This document shows positions 1 through 5,367 of a stretch of DNA of 6,163 nucleotides, in pieces. The notes beneath the pieces are model-generated. The model made no database searches. It was not told the origin of the DNA and worked only from the letters and a program-made list of their open reading frames with translations. Numbering within the stretch: the stretch's first letter is position 1; the number at the start of each line of letters is the position of its first letter. Made by a program: the position numbers and the translations under genes. The DNA lies in the NCBI GenBank assembly GCA_035576205.1, contig DATLWR010000078.1:1-6163 (forward strand), written 5' to 3'. This stretch comes from DATLWR01 sp035576205 (lineage in GTDB: Bacteria > Pseudomonadota > Zetaproteobacteria > Mariprofundales > Mariprofundaceae).

Positions 1-90
1 AGACCGACCCCGCAACCGGCGAAGCCTGCCGCCCCCCAGGCTGCAAGGCCGACCCCGCCGCAACCGGCCAAACCTGCTGCCCCGAGTATG
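1..90 (+). repeat. Pro/Ala-rich tandem repeat, two 15-codon units
   Basis: Two in-frame copies of a 45-base unit begin at 1 and 46. They encode RPTPQPAKPAAPQAA and RPTPPQPAKPAAPSM. The copies differ by a one-residue shift and several synonymous changes (for example gcg/gcc and cct/gcc), so they are not very recent duplicates. More copies may lie upstream of the window. Probably an extended, disordered cytoplasmic segment of the SPOR protein. Confidence 0.7.
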
Positions 91-1419
91 CCGGAGCCAG
101 CCGATATGGGAGCCGCCCTGTCGCTGGATGAACTCGACGAATTCCTGCTACCGACCGAACTCGAGGAAACCGCAGGCGAACCGGTTGCCGCCAAACCCGC
201 CGAACCGGCGCCGGCTGCCGAAGGGCTCGATATGCTGGATCTTTCGGAACTGGATGCATCCTTCCTCGAAGAGGTCGACACCAGCGCTGCCGCCCCGATC
301 GAGCCTGCCCGTCCGGTGACCCGGGAAGAAGATGACCTTCTGGCTGCACTCGATGAACTGGCGAGCGAAACGGCCGAACTTGAAAGAGAGGAACTGCTCG
401 AGAGCGAAAAGCCGAAAGCGCCCGCAGCACCTGCACAGCCGGACCTCGACCTGGAAACAGGCGACTTTACTGCCCTGGAGGAGAATGCATTCCTGTTCGG
501 CGAGGCAACGCCGGAAACCGCCAACAAGGTCCTGCTGACGCAAGCGGATGAGTTGCCCGAGTCCGCGGCCGATCTCGAGGCCAACGAATTCATGATAGAG
601 GAACCGTCGCCGGCAGTGACCGAAGATTCCATTTCCAGGGAGTCGCCATTCCAGGATCAGTACGAGGAAGAGGAAGAGGTCGAAGCCATTAAGGCTGCTG
701 AGCGCGATTTCATTACCACCAAGCCCGACGACCTGACCGAGGCACCCGCCCGCCACCATGCTCCGGAACCTGTCGCGGCAGTTGCCCAGCCCGCAGCCAA
801 GCGGGGCGGCAGCGGCTTCGCCATCTTCCTTGCGCTGCTCGGTATCGCCGCAGCCGGAGGTGTCGGCTGGCTGACGCTGCAGACCATGGACCGCATCGAC
901 CAGCTGGAAAGCCGTGTCGCTGCACTCAGCGGACGCGCCCATCCCGATGCGGCCAATGCCCGCCAGGATCAATCGATCGATGCGCTGCAGGCGAAAACGG
1001 CCGATCTCGAGCAACAGCTGGGTACCCTGACGGGTGTGGTGTCGGACCTCGCCGCGAAAAACAGCAAGCATAACGCACCGCGGCCAGCACCAAAGCCGGC
1101 CAAACCCAAGCCCGCTCCGGCGCCCACACCGGCTCCGACGCAATCGGCGGCCCCTGCCGCTGCCGGTGCGACTGCCGGGGCAACGGATGATTGGGTCATC
1201 AACCTCACCTCCGTTGCTTCCGAATCGGCGGCACTCGACGAGGTGCAGCAACTCAAGGCGAAGGGCGTCGAGGCGGAAGCGGTCCGCGTGGAGATCGACG
1301 GCAAGCCTTGGTATCGCATCCGTACCGGCCATTTCCCGAGCGAAGAGGCCGCCAAGGCAGGCAGTGACGAGCTGTCACGGCAACTCGGCATCCATGATGC
1401 GTGGGTCAGCCACCGCTAA
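1..1419 (+). CDS. SPOR-domain bitopic inner-membrane protein (5' end outside window)
   Basis: The frame is open from base 1. The first in-frame ATG (88) has no Shine-Dalgarno sequence before it, and the Pro/Ala-rich text runs through it, so the true start probably lies upstream and this is a 5'-partial gene. Counting residues from that ATG: 1-240 are acidic and Pro/Ala-rich with no fold I recognise; about 243-264 form one hydrophobic membrane helix preceded by Lys-Arg; about 264-325 look like a coiled coil; 330-365 are a Pro/Ala/Lys linker; 367-443 match a SPOR domain, including WYRIRTGHF followed by an Ala-rich helix. SPOR domains bind septal peptidoglycan stripped of stem peptides, as in FtsN and DamX. 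The order cytoplasmic acidic part, helix, periplasmic SPOR resembles DamX, so a role at the cell envelope or division site is inferred. Membrane helix and SPOR are firm; the specific function is not known. Confidence 0.85.
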   Translation, partial: RPTPQPAKPAAPQAARPTPPQPAKPAAPSMPEPADMGAALSLDELDEFLLPTELEETAGEPVAAKPAEPAPAAEGLDMLDLSELDASFLEEVDTSAAAPIEPARPVTREEDDLLAALDELASETAELEREELLESEKPKAPAAPAQPDLDLETGDFTALEENAFLFGEATPETANKVLLTQADELPESAADLEANEFMIEEPSPAVTEDSISRESPFQDQYEEEEEVEAIKAAERDFITTKPDDLTEAPARHHAPEPVAAVAQPAAKRGGSGFAIFLALLGIAAAGGVGWLTLQTMDRIDQLESRVAALSGRAHPDAANARQDQSIDALQAKTADLEQQLGTLTGVVSDLAAKNSKHNAPRPAPKPAKPKPAPAPTPAPTQSAAPAAAGATAGATDDWVINLTSVASESAALDEVQQLKAKGVEAEAVRVEIDGKPWYRIRTGHFPSEEAAKAGSDELSRQLGIHDAWVSHR

Positions 1420-1437
1420 AAATCGATACTGACATGA

Positions 1438-1477
1438 AGGAAGCCGGCCGGCGTTGACATCAACCAGCCGGCTTCCT
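1438..1477 (+). terminator. Strong hairpin after SPOR gene, possible terminator
   Basis: Perfect 11-base arms AGGAAGCCGGC (1438-1448) and GCCGGCTTCCT (1467-1477) flank an 18-base loop, which holds a further 4-bp stem (1453-1456 with 1461-1464). It starts 18 bases after the SPOR gene stop. There is no T-tract on either strand, so a standard intrinsic terminator is not proven; it could also be an RNA-stabilising hairpin. A consensus -35 box sits in the loop. Confidence 0.45.
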
Positions 1478-1482
1478 AACGT
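1454..1482 (+). promoter_or_regulatory. Candidate sigma-70 promoter for hemL
   Basis: A perfect -35 hexamer TTGACA (1454-1459) is followed after exactly 17 bases by TAACGT (1477-1482), which matches the -10 consensus at three positions including the first T, the second A and the final T. Transcription would begin near 1489 and leave a leader of about 23 bases before hemL, just enough for the ribosome binding site GAGG at 1501-1504, seven bases from the start codon. The -10 is weak, so this remains a candidate. Confidence 0.45.
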
Positions 1483-1511
1483 CCCCGGACATTTCGGGAC
1501 GAGGATGGTTC

Positions 1512-2807
1512 ATGACTGGCATTCAACACTCACAAACTGATTTCGAATTGGCGCGCAAGCTGCTGCCGGGCGGCGTCAATTCGCCGGTCCGCGCCTTCAA
1601 GGGTGTGGGCGGCACCCCACGCTTCATCTCGCAGGCGCAGGGATCGCGCATCTGGGACGTCGACGACAACGTCTACATCGACTACGTCGGTTCCTGGGGC
1701 CCGATGATCCTCGGCCACACGCATCCGGACGTGCTGCGCGGCGTGCAGGAGACTGCGGCACTCGGCATGAGCTTCGGCGCGCCGTGCGAACTGGAGATCG
1801 AGCTGGCGAAGCTGGTGATCGACATGGTGCCCTCCATCGAGGTGGTCCGTTTCGTCAATTCCGGCACCGAGGCGACGATGAGCGCCCTGCGCCTGGCGCG
1901 CGGCTTCACCGGCCGCGACAAGTTCGTCAAGTTCGAGGGCGGCTACCACGGCCATGCCGACGGCTTGCTGGTCAAGGCCGGTTCGGGTGCCGCCACCTTC
2001 GGCGTGCCCGATTCCGGCGGCGTACCGGCCGACTATGCCAAGCTGACGCTGACCGCCCCGTTCAACGACATCGAAGCGGTGAAGGCGCTGTTCGCCGCCA
2101 ACAAGGGCGAAATCGCCTGCATCATCGTCGAGCCGGTGCCGGGCAACACCGGCGTCATGGACCTCCACTCCACCGGTTTTTTGCAAGCCCTGCGTGACAT
2201 CTGCGATGCCGAGGGTACCCTGCTGATCTTCGACGAGGTGATGTGCGGCTTCCGCATCGCTGCCGGCGGTGCGCAAGAGCGCTTCGGCATCACCCCGGAT
2301 TTGACCTGCCTCGGCAAAATCATCGGCGGTGGCCTGCCGGTCGGCGCCTACGGCGGCCGCGAGGAAATCATGCGCAAGATTGCCCCGGACGGTCCGGTCT
2401 ACCAGGCCGGCACCCTCTCCGGCAATCCGCTGGCCATGCGCGCCGGGCTCGAGACGCTGACACGGCTGCGCACCCCCGGCTTCTACGAGGATCTGGAAGT
2501 AAAATCGGCGCAACTGTTCGACGGCCTGCTGGCGGGCTGCAAGGCAGCCGGTGTCGCGGCGACAGGTAACCGTTTCGGCTCGATGTTCACCGTCTTCTTC
2601 ACCGAAGCGGAGAAGTGCAACAACTACCAGGACGTCTGCGGCTGCGACCTGAAGTTCTTCGGGCGTTTCTTCAACGCCATGCTCGACGAGGGCGTCTACC
2701 TCGCCCCGTCGCAGTTCGAAGCAGCCTTCGTGTCGGCGGCACACTCCGATGCCGACATCGAAGCCACCATCGCAGCTGCCGGCCGCGCCTTGGCGAAGAT
2801 TGTTTGA
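1512..2807 (+). CDS. hemL: Glutamate-1-semialdehyde 2,1-aminomutase
   Basis: A PLP enzyme that converts glutamate-1-semialdehyde to 5-aminolevulinate, the last step of the C5 route to heme and other tetrapyrroles; cytosolic, normally a homodimer. At 431 residues it has the usual family length. Visible family motifs: LLPGGVNSPVRAF near residues 17-29, SGTEAT (117-122) for cofactor phosphate binding, GGYHGHADG (143-151), FDEVM with Asp241 for the pyridine nitrogen, and the cofactor lysine Lys269 in LGKIIGGG, then GTLSGNP (300-306) and the C-terminal LAPSQFEAAFVSAAH. The ATG at 1512 is preceded by GAGG at 1501-1504 with good spacing. Two residues near the active site that are usually Thr are Cys (245 and 266), and three further cysteines sit close together at 369, 376 and 378. 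The gene stands apart from its neighbours and probably has its own promoter. Confidence 0.97.
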   Translation: MTGIQHSQTDFELARKLLPGGVNSPVRAFKGVGGTPRFISQAQGSRIWDVDDNVYIDYVGSWGPMILGHTHPDVLRGVQETAALGMSFGAPCELEIELAKLVIDMVPSIEVVRFVNSGTEATMSALRLARGFTGRDKFVKFEGGYHGHADGLLVKAGSGAATFGVPDSGGVPADYAKLTLTAPFNDIEAVKALFAANKGEIACIIVEPVPGNTGVMDLHSTGFLQALRDICDAEGTLLIFDEVMCGFRIAAGGAQERFGITPDLTCLGKIIGGGLPVGAYGGREEIMRKIAPDGPVYQAGTLSGNPLAMRAGLETLTRLRTPGFYEDLEVKSAQLFDGLLAGCKAAGVAATGNRFGSMFTVFFTEAEKCNNYQDVCGCDLKFFGRFFNAMLDEGVYLAPSQFEAAFVSAAHSDADIEATIAAAGRALAKIV

Positions 2808-2924
2808 CATGGCTTCAGACGTCCTGTCTTTCGCCTTGACCGCTTCGCAAGAGCGTGGTCTTGCTTCGCTTACGGGCTCATTTGCATTCGCCCGCCCCAC
2901 TTCCTGTGGGGATGGGCGCGTTCT
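2808..2924 (+). other. Intergenic region hemL-hisI with small inverted repeat
   Basis: This 117-base gap holds GCAAGA (2847-2852) and TCTTGC (2859-2864) around a 6-base loop, then the larger hairpin annotated separately. A -35-like TTGACC occurs at 2836-2841, but no acceptable -10 lies 16-18 bases downstream, so I do not call a promoter. Whether the hisI operon has its own start or is read through from hemL cannot be decided from the sequence. Confidence 0.5.
2889..2918 (+). promoter_or_regulatory. Hairpin covering the hisI ribosome binding region
   Basis: Left arm 2889-2900 pairs with right arm 2906-2918 around a 5-base loop (TTCCT): six pairs at the tip (CCCCAC/GTGGGG), one bulged A at 2912, then six more pairs including one G-T. 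The only purine-rich Shine-Dalgarno candidate for hisI, GGGGA at 2908-2912, is inside the right arm, and the stem ends six bases before the ATG at 2925. No T-tract follows, so it is a poor terminator. Translational control is an inference from position. Confidence 0.5.
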
Positions 2925-3281
2925 ATGAGCCTGCTGAACGACATCAAATTCAACGAGGCCGGGCTCGTACCGGCCATAGCCCAGGATGCATCTTCGGGGC
3001 GCGTATTGATGATGGCCTGGATGAATGCCGCAGCGGTCGAACAAACACTGGCCACCGGCTACGCCCACTACTACAGCCGCTCGCGTCAGAAACAGTGGAA
3101 AAAGGGAGAATCGAGCGGCCACGTGCAGAAGGTCGTCGACATATTCCTCGACTGCGACGGCGACACGCTGCTGTTGAAGGTGGAGCAGACGGGCCCTGCC
3201 TGCCATACCAATCGCCAATCCTGCTTCTACCGCCAGCTCGACGGCGACCACTGGCAAATCATCGAGGCACCGCAGCTATGA
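2925..3281 (+). CDS. hisI: Phosphoribosyl-AMP cyclohydrolase
   Basis: Opens the adenine ring of phosphoribosyl-AMP in the third step of histidine biosynthesis; cytosolic metalloenzyme. At 118 residues it is a stand-alone HisI, not the fused HisIE of enterobacteria. Signature features are all present: SRSRQKQWKKGESSGH (51-66), the metal-binding DCDGD (76-80), and TGPACHTNRQSCF (89-101). The conserved cysteines Cys77, Cys93 and Cys100 fit the zinc site of the family, and Asp76, Asp78 and Asp80 the second metal site. The ATG at 2925 begins with the usual family N-terminus MSLLNDIKFN and lies just after a strong hairpin. The stop overlaps the hisE start (ATGA), which implies coupled translation. 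It is the first gene of a tightly packed five-gene cluster; the rest of the his pathway is not in this window. Confidence 0.97.
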   Translation: MSLLNDIKFNEAGLVPAIAQDASSGRVLMMAWMNAAAVEQTLATGYAHYYSRSRQKQWKKGESSGHVQKVVDIFLDCDGDTLLLKVEQTGPACHTNRQSCFYRQLDGDHWQIIEAPQL

Positions 3282-3610
3282 GCAAAAACACGAGCAAGGA
3301 TGTCCTGAAGGAACTGACCGAAGTGCTGGAGGTGCGCAAGTCGCACAGCCCGGAAACCTCCTATGTCGCCTCACTGTATGCGAAGGGACTGGACAAGATC
3401 CTCGAAAAGGTCGGCGAGGAGGCGGTGGAGACGATCATTGCCGCCAAGAACGGCGATCGCGACAAGATCATCTACGAAACCGCCGATCTGTGGTTCCACA
3501 CCCTGGTCATGCTGGCCGAGCGCGGCCTCACCGCCGACGATGTCCTCTACGAGCTGGATCGCCGCTTCGGCCTCTCCGGCCACGAAGAGAAGGCTTCTAG
3601 GAGCAAATGA
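3278..3610 (+). CDS. hisE: Phosphoribosyl-ATP pyrophosphatase
   Basis: Hydrolyses phosphoribosyl-ATP to phosphoribosyl-AMP and pyrophosphate, the second histidine step, supplying the substrate for HisI encoded just before it. The 110-residue product is a normal stand-alone HisE with the all-alpha MazG-like fold: SYVASLYAKGLDKILEKVGE (28-47), metal-binding residues in EEAVE (47-51) and ETAD (Glu67, Asp70), and LWFHTLVML (71-79). The open frame runs much further upstream (to about 2855), but that part is out-of-frame hisI sequence; the start at 3278 is chosen because it matches the family N-terminus, overlaps the hisI stop by ATGA and has GAGG at 3264-3267 ten bases before it. Its own stop overlaps the start of the HIT gene. 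Confidence 0.96.
   Translation: MSKNTSKDVLKELTEVLEVRKSHSPETSYVASLYAKGLDKILEKVGEEAVETIIAAKNGDRDKIIYETADLWFHTLVMLAERGLTADDVLYELDRRFGLSGHEEKASRSK
3599..3603 (+). promoter_or_regulatory. Ribosome binding site that decides the HIT gene start
   Basis: AGGAG lies three bases before the ATG at 3607 and six bases before the adjoining ATG at 3610. The six-base spacing is within the efficient range, so 3610 is the better start. It sits inside the last codons of hisE. Confidence 0.65.
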
Positions 3611-3939
3611 TGAGCGACTGCCTGTTCTGCAAGATCATCGAGGGAAGCATCCCCTGCACCAAGGTCTACGAGGACGACGAAGTCTTGGCCTTCAAGGACA
3701 TCCATCCGAAGGCACCGACGCATGTACTGGTGGTGCCGAAGGAGCACCACGAAACGTTCGCCGACGTCGACGACCCGTTCCTGCTGGGCCTGCTCATGGA
3801 TCGCGTAAGGGATATCGCCGATGAGGTGCTGAATCTCGCAGCCGGCTACCGTGTGATCATCAATGTGCGCGAAGGCGGCGGGCAGGAGGTTTTCCATCTG
3901 CATGTGCACATCCTGGGTGGCAAGAAGCTCCCCTTCTAA
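3610..3939 (+). CDS. HIT-family (HinT-like) nucleotide phosphoramidase
   Basis: A 109-residue histidine-triad protein. The HIT motif HLHVHIL lies near the C-terminus (residues 96-102 from this start), preceded by the usual NVREGGGQEVFH segment. The N-terminus carries CLFCKII, the Cys-x-x-Cys common in bacterial HinT proteins, and the middle PTHVLVVPKEHH is typical as well. Family members hydrolyse purine nucleoside phosphoramidates and adenylylated lysine; the physiological substrate in bacteria is not settled. Two adjoining ATGs (3607, 3610) are possible starts; spacing from AGGAG favours 3610, where ATG shares one base with the hisE TGA. A HIT gene right after hisE is a common arrangement in betaproteobacteria, where it is often followed by tat genes; here a DUF721 gene follows after 3 bases instead. 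Confidence 0.93.
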   Translation: MSDCLFCKIIEGSIPCTKVYEDDEVLAFKDIHPKAPTHVLVVPKEHHETFADVDDPFLLGLLMDRVRDIADEVLNLAAGYRVIINVREGGGQEVFHLHVHILGGKKLPF

Positions 3940-3942
3940 GGC

Positions 3943-4446
3943 ATGAGAGACCGGTCACGCAGCCGTTCGCAGCTGCATACGCTGCATGCTGGGCTTGCCG
4001 AGGTACTCGGAGCGGATCAGATGCAGCTGTTGGCCAACCTGGCGAAACTGCGCCGTGCCTGGCCGTCGATCGTCGGACCGATGATGGCCGCCCGCACCGA
4101 GCCCGTGCTGCTGGAACCGCTACCCGATGGCGGCAGCCGCCTGCTGGTCGGCGTCGATCATGCGATCATGGCGCAGCAGATCCGCTTCCTGCATCAGGAG
4201 ATTCGCCAGGCCTGCTACACCCACTGCCGGGTCAAGGAGCTGGCGCAAATCCGCACCCGCGTCATCCCCGGTGCCGGAGTCGCGCCGACAAAGGCCAGAC
4301 CGAAGCCGAAGGGCATCGGTTTCGCCGACATGCGCAGGGTTGCCAGCGACGTGAAAAGCATCAAGGATCACAAGCTGCGCCGAGCAGCCTTCCGGGCCCG
4401 GCTCAGCCAGCTCGCTTACGATGAGATCCCATACAACGGAGACTGA
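3943..4446 (+). CDS. DUF721 / DciA-like protein
   Basis: A 167-residue basic protein. Residues about 11-108 fit the DUF721 pattern: an N-terminal helix, then LRRAWPSIVGPMMAARTEP (37-55), a strand region with SRLLVGVDHAIMAQQIRFL (65-83), and a helix leading to VKELAQIRTRV (97-107). The C-terminal part (116-167) is a Lys/Arg/Pro linker followed by an amphipathic helix with KLRRAAF and LSQLAYD, as in many longer members. DUF721 includes DciA, which helps load the replicative helicase DnaB in bacteria without DnaC/DnaI; that role here is an inference. The N-terminus MRDRSRSRSQ is Arg/Ser-rich. Only AAGG (3938-3941) touches the start, with one base of spacing, so translation probably depends on coupling to the HIT gene 3 bases upstream. 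An internal ATG at 4021 would remove the first helix and is less likely. Confidence 0.65.
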   Translation: MRDRSRSRSQLHTLHAGLAEVLGADQMQLLANLAKLRRAWPSIVGPMMAARTEPVLLEPLPDGGSRLLVGVDHAIMAQQIRFLHQEIRQACYTHCRVKELAQIRTRVIPGAGVAPTKARPKPKGIGFADMRRVASDVKSIKDHKLRRAAFRARLSQLAYDEIPYNGD

Positions 4447-4452
4447 ATCACA

Positions 4453-5286
4453 ATGAAGAAACTGCTCACCCTTGCCATGGCCACCATTCTAGGCCTGTCG
4501 CTGCTCGGCCTCGCCGACAACGCCGATGCCAAACGATTCGGCGGCGGCTCGAGTTTCGGCCAGCAGCGCATGCAGCCGAGCTATTCGCAGCGTCAGGCCA
4601 CGCCGCAGCAGCCGGCGATGGCCAACCAGCGCGGGGCCTCGCGTCCCGGCTTCATGGGCATGCTCGGCGGACTGGTCATGGGAGGCCTGCTCGGTGCGTT
4701 GCTCTTCGGCGGTGCCTTCAACGGCATCAACCTGTTCGACATTCTGGTGATCGGCGGCCTGATCTTCCTGGTCATCCATTTCCTGCGCCGCAGCGCTGCT
4801 CCAAGAGAGGCCATGGCCTGGTCGGGCCAGGCGGCAAGTGGCCAGAGCTGGGAGAGCCAGCAGCCGACGATGCGCGCCGTGCGTCCGGCGATCGACGAAC
4901 AGCACTTCCTGGCAGCCGCCCGCGACATCTTCGTGCGCATGCAGAAGGCGTGGGATGCGCGCGACGTGGACGACATCCGCCGCTTCTGCACGCCGGCCGT
5001 GGCCGACAAGATCGAGCAGGACATGCAGATGATGGCCGACATGCGCACGCACAACGAAGTCGGCATGCTGAACGCGGCGATCGCCGACAGCTGGGTCGAG
5101 TCGGACTACGAATGGGCAGCCGTCGAGTTCACCGCCATGCTGCGCGAGCAGGAGATTCGTGCCGACGGCTCGCTGGCCGGTGAAGTCACTCACGAGGTCA
5201 ACGAGACCTGGGTATTCCGTCACGATCCGAAGTCGGACGACCCGACCTGGTATCTGGCCGGCATCCAGCAGGCGCACGCCATCTGA
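4453..5286 (+). CDS. Tim44-like domain membrane protein
   Basis: A 277-residue protein. Residues 1-26 form a signal peptide (KK, hydrophobic core, ADA before Lys27). Residues 27-65 are Gly/Gln/Ser/Pro-rich and probably disordered. Two hydrophobic stretches follow, at about 66-88 (Gly/Met/Leu-rich) and 93-111, ending in HFLRR. Residues about 147-276 resemble the Tim44-like domain of bacterial proteins: HFLAAARDIFVRMQKAWDAR, then VGMLNAAIADSWVES, paired strands, and a final WYLAGIQQ. The domain belongs to the NTF2-like fold; mitochondrial Tim44 works in protein import, but the bacterial role is unknown, so no function is assigned. GGAGA at 4438-4442 lies ten bases before the ATG and only six bases separate it from the DciA-like gene. 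It is the last gene before the terminator. If the first stretch is not cleaved, the protein would have three membrane passes. Confidence 0.85.
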   Translation: MKKLLTLAMATILGLSLLGLADNADAKRFGGGSSFGQQRMQPSYSQRQATPQQPAMANQRGASRPGFMGMLGGLVMGGLLGALLFGGAFNGINLFDILVIGGLIFLVIHFLRRSAAPREAMAWSGQAASGQSWESQQPTMRAVRPAIDEQHFLAAARDIFVRMQKAWDARDVDDIRRFCTPAVADKIEQDMQMMADMRTHNEVGMLNAAIADSWVESDYEWAAVEFTAMLREQEIRADGSLAGEVTHEVNETWVFRHDPKSDDPTWYLAGIQQAHAI

Positions 5287-5304
5287 CCGATACCCGACCG
5301 TTTG

Positions 5305-5338
5305 AAGGCCGGCGGGGCAACCTGCCGGCCTTTTCTTT
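5305..5338 (+). terminator. Intrinsic terminator closing the hisI operon
   Basis: AAGGCCGGCGGG (5305-5316) pairs with CCTGCCGGCCTT (5321-5332), twelve pairs with one G-T, around a GCAA tetraloop of the stable GNRA type. TTTTCTTT follows at 5331-5338. It starts 18 bases after the Tim44-like gene stop. This is a textbook rho-independent terminator for the + strand operon. Confidence 0.92.
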
Positions 5339-5367
5339 ATCGCCGGGCTCCCCTACCCTCACCGATC

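Noticed and set aside
148..1332. Minus-strand open frame of 394 codons opposite the SPOR gene
   Set aside because: Arg/Gly/Cys-rich product with no domain; the + strand frame has a clear membrane helix and SPOR domain.
1420..1511. Riboswitch or tRNA before hemL
   Set aside because: The gap is 92 bases, is filled by two simple inverted repeats and a promoter candidate, and shows no conserved multi-helix architecture that I recognise.
2836..2864. Promoter for hisI with TTGACC as -35
   Set aside because: The hexamer at the proper distance (TCTTGC) matches only two positions of the -10 consensus, and none of the neighbouring spacings is better.
2805..2924. Possible HemL-HisI fusion by read-through: both genes share a frame and the gap has no further in-frame stop
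   Set aside because: Thirty-nine codons without a stop are unremarkable at this GC content, the gap encodes no recognisable linker, and both proteins are complete.
1530..3257. Long minus-strand open frame of 575 codons opposite hemL and hisI
   Set aside because: It spans the antisense of two well-recognised genes and the gap between them, its protein is low-complexity Arg/Gly/Ala/His/Val-rich, and it is explained by the GC-rich codon use of the + strand genes.
2855..3277. Upstream extension of the hisE frame to a start at 2855
   Set aside because: The extension covers hisI in another frame, is Arg/Pro-rich, and HisE of normal length begins at 3278.
4489..5277. Minus-strand open frame of 262 codons opposite the Tim44-like gene
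   Set aside because: Composition is typical of an antisense shadow; the + strand product has a signal peptide, membrane helices and a recognisable C-terminal domain.
5302..5367. TTG start for the methyltransferase at 5302
   Set aside because: It would translate through the intrinsic terminator and add a Cys/Arg/Pro-rich stretch unlike a methyltransferase N-terminus.
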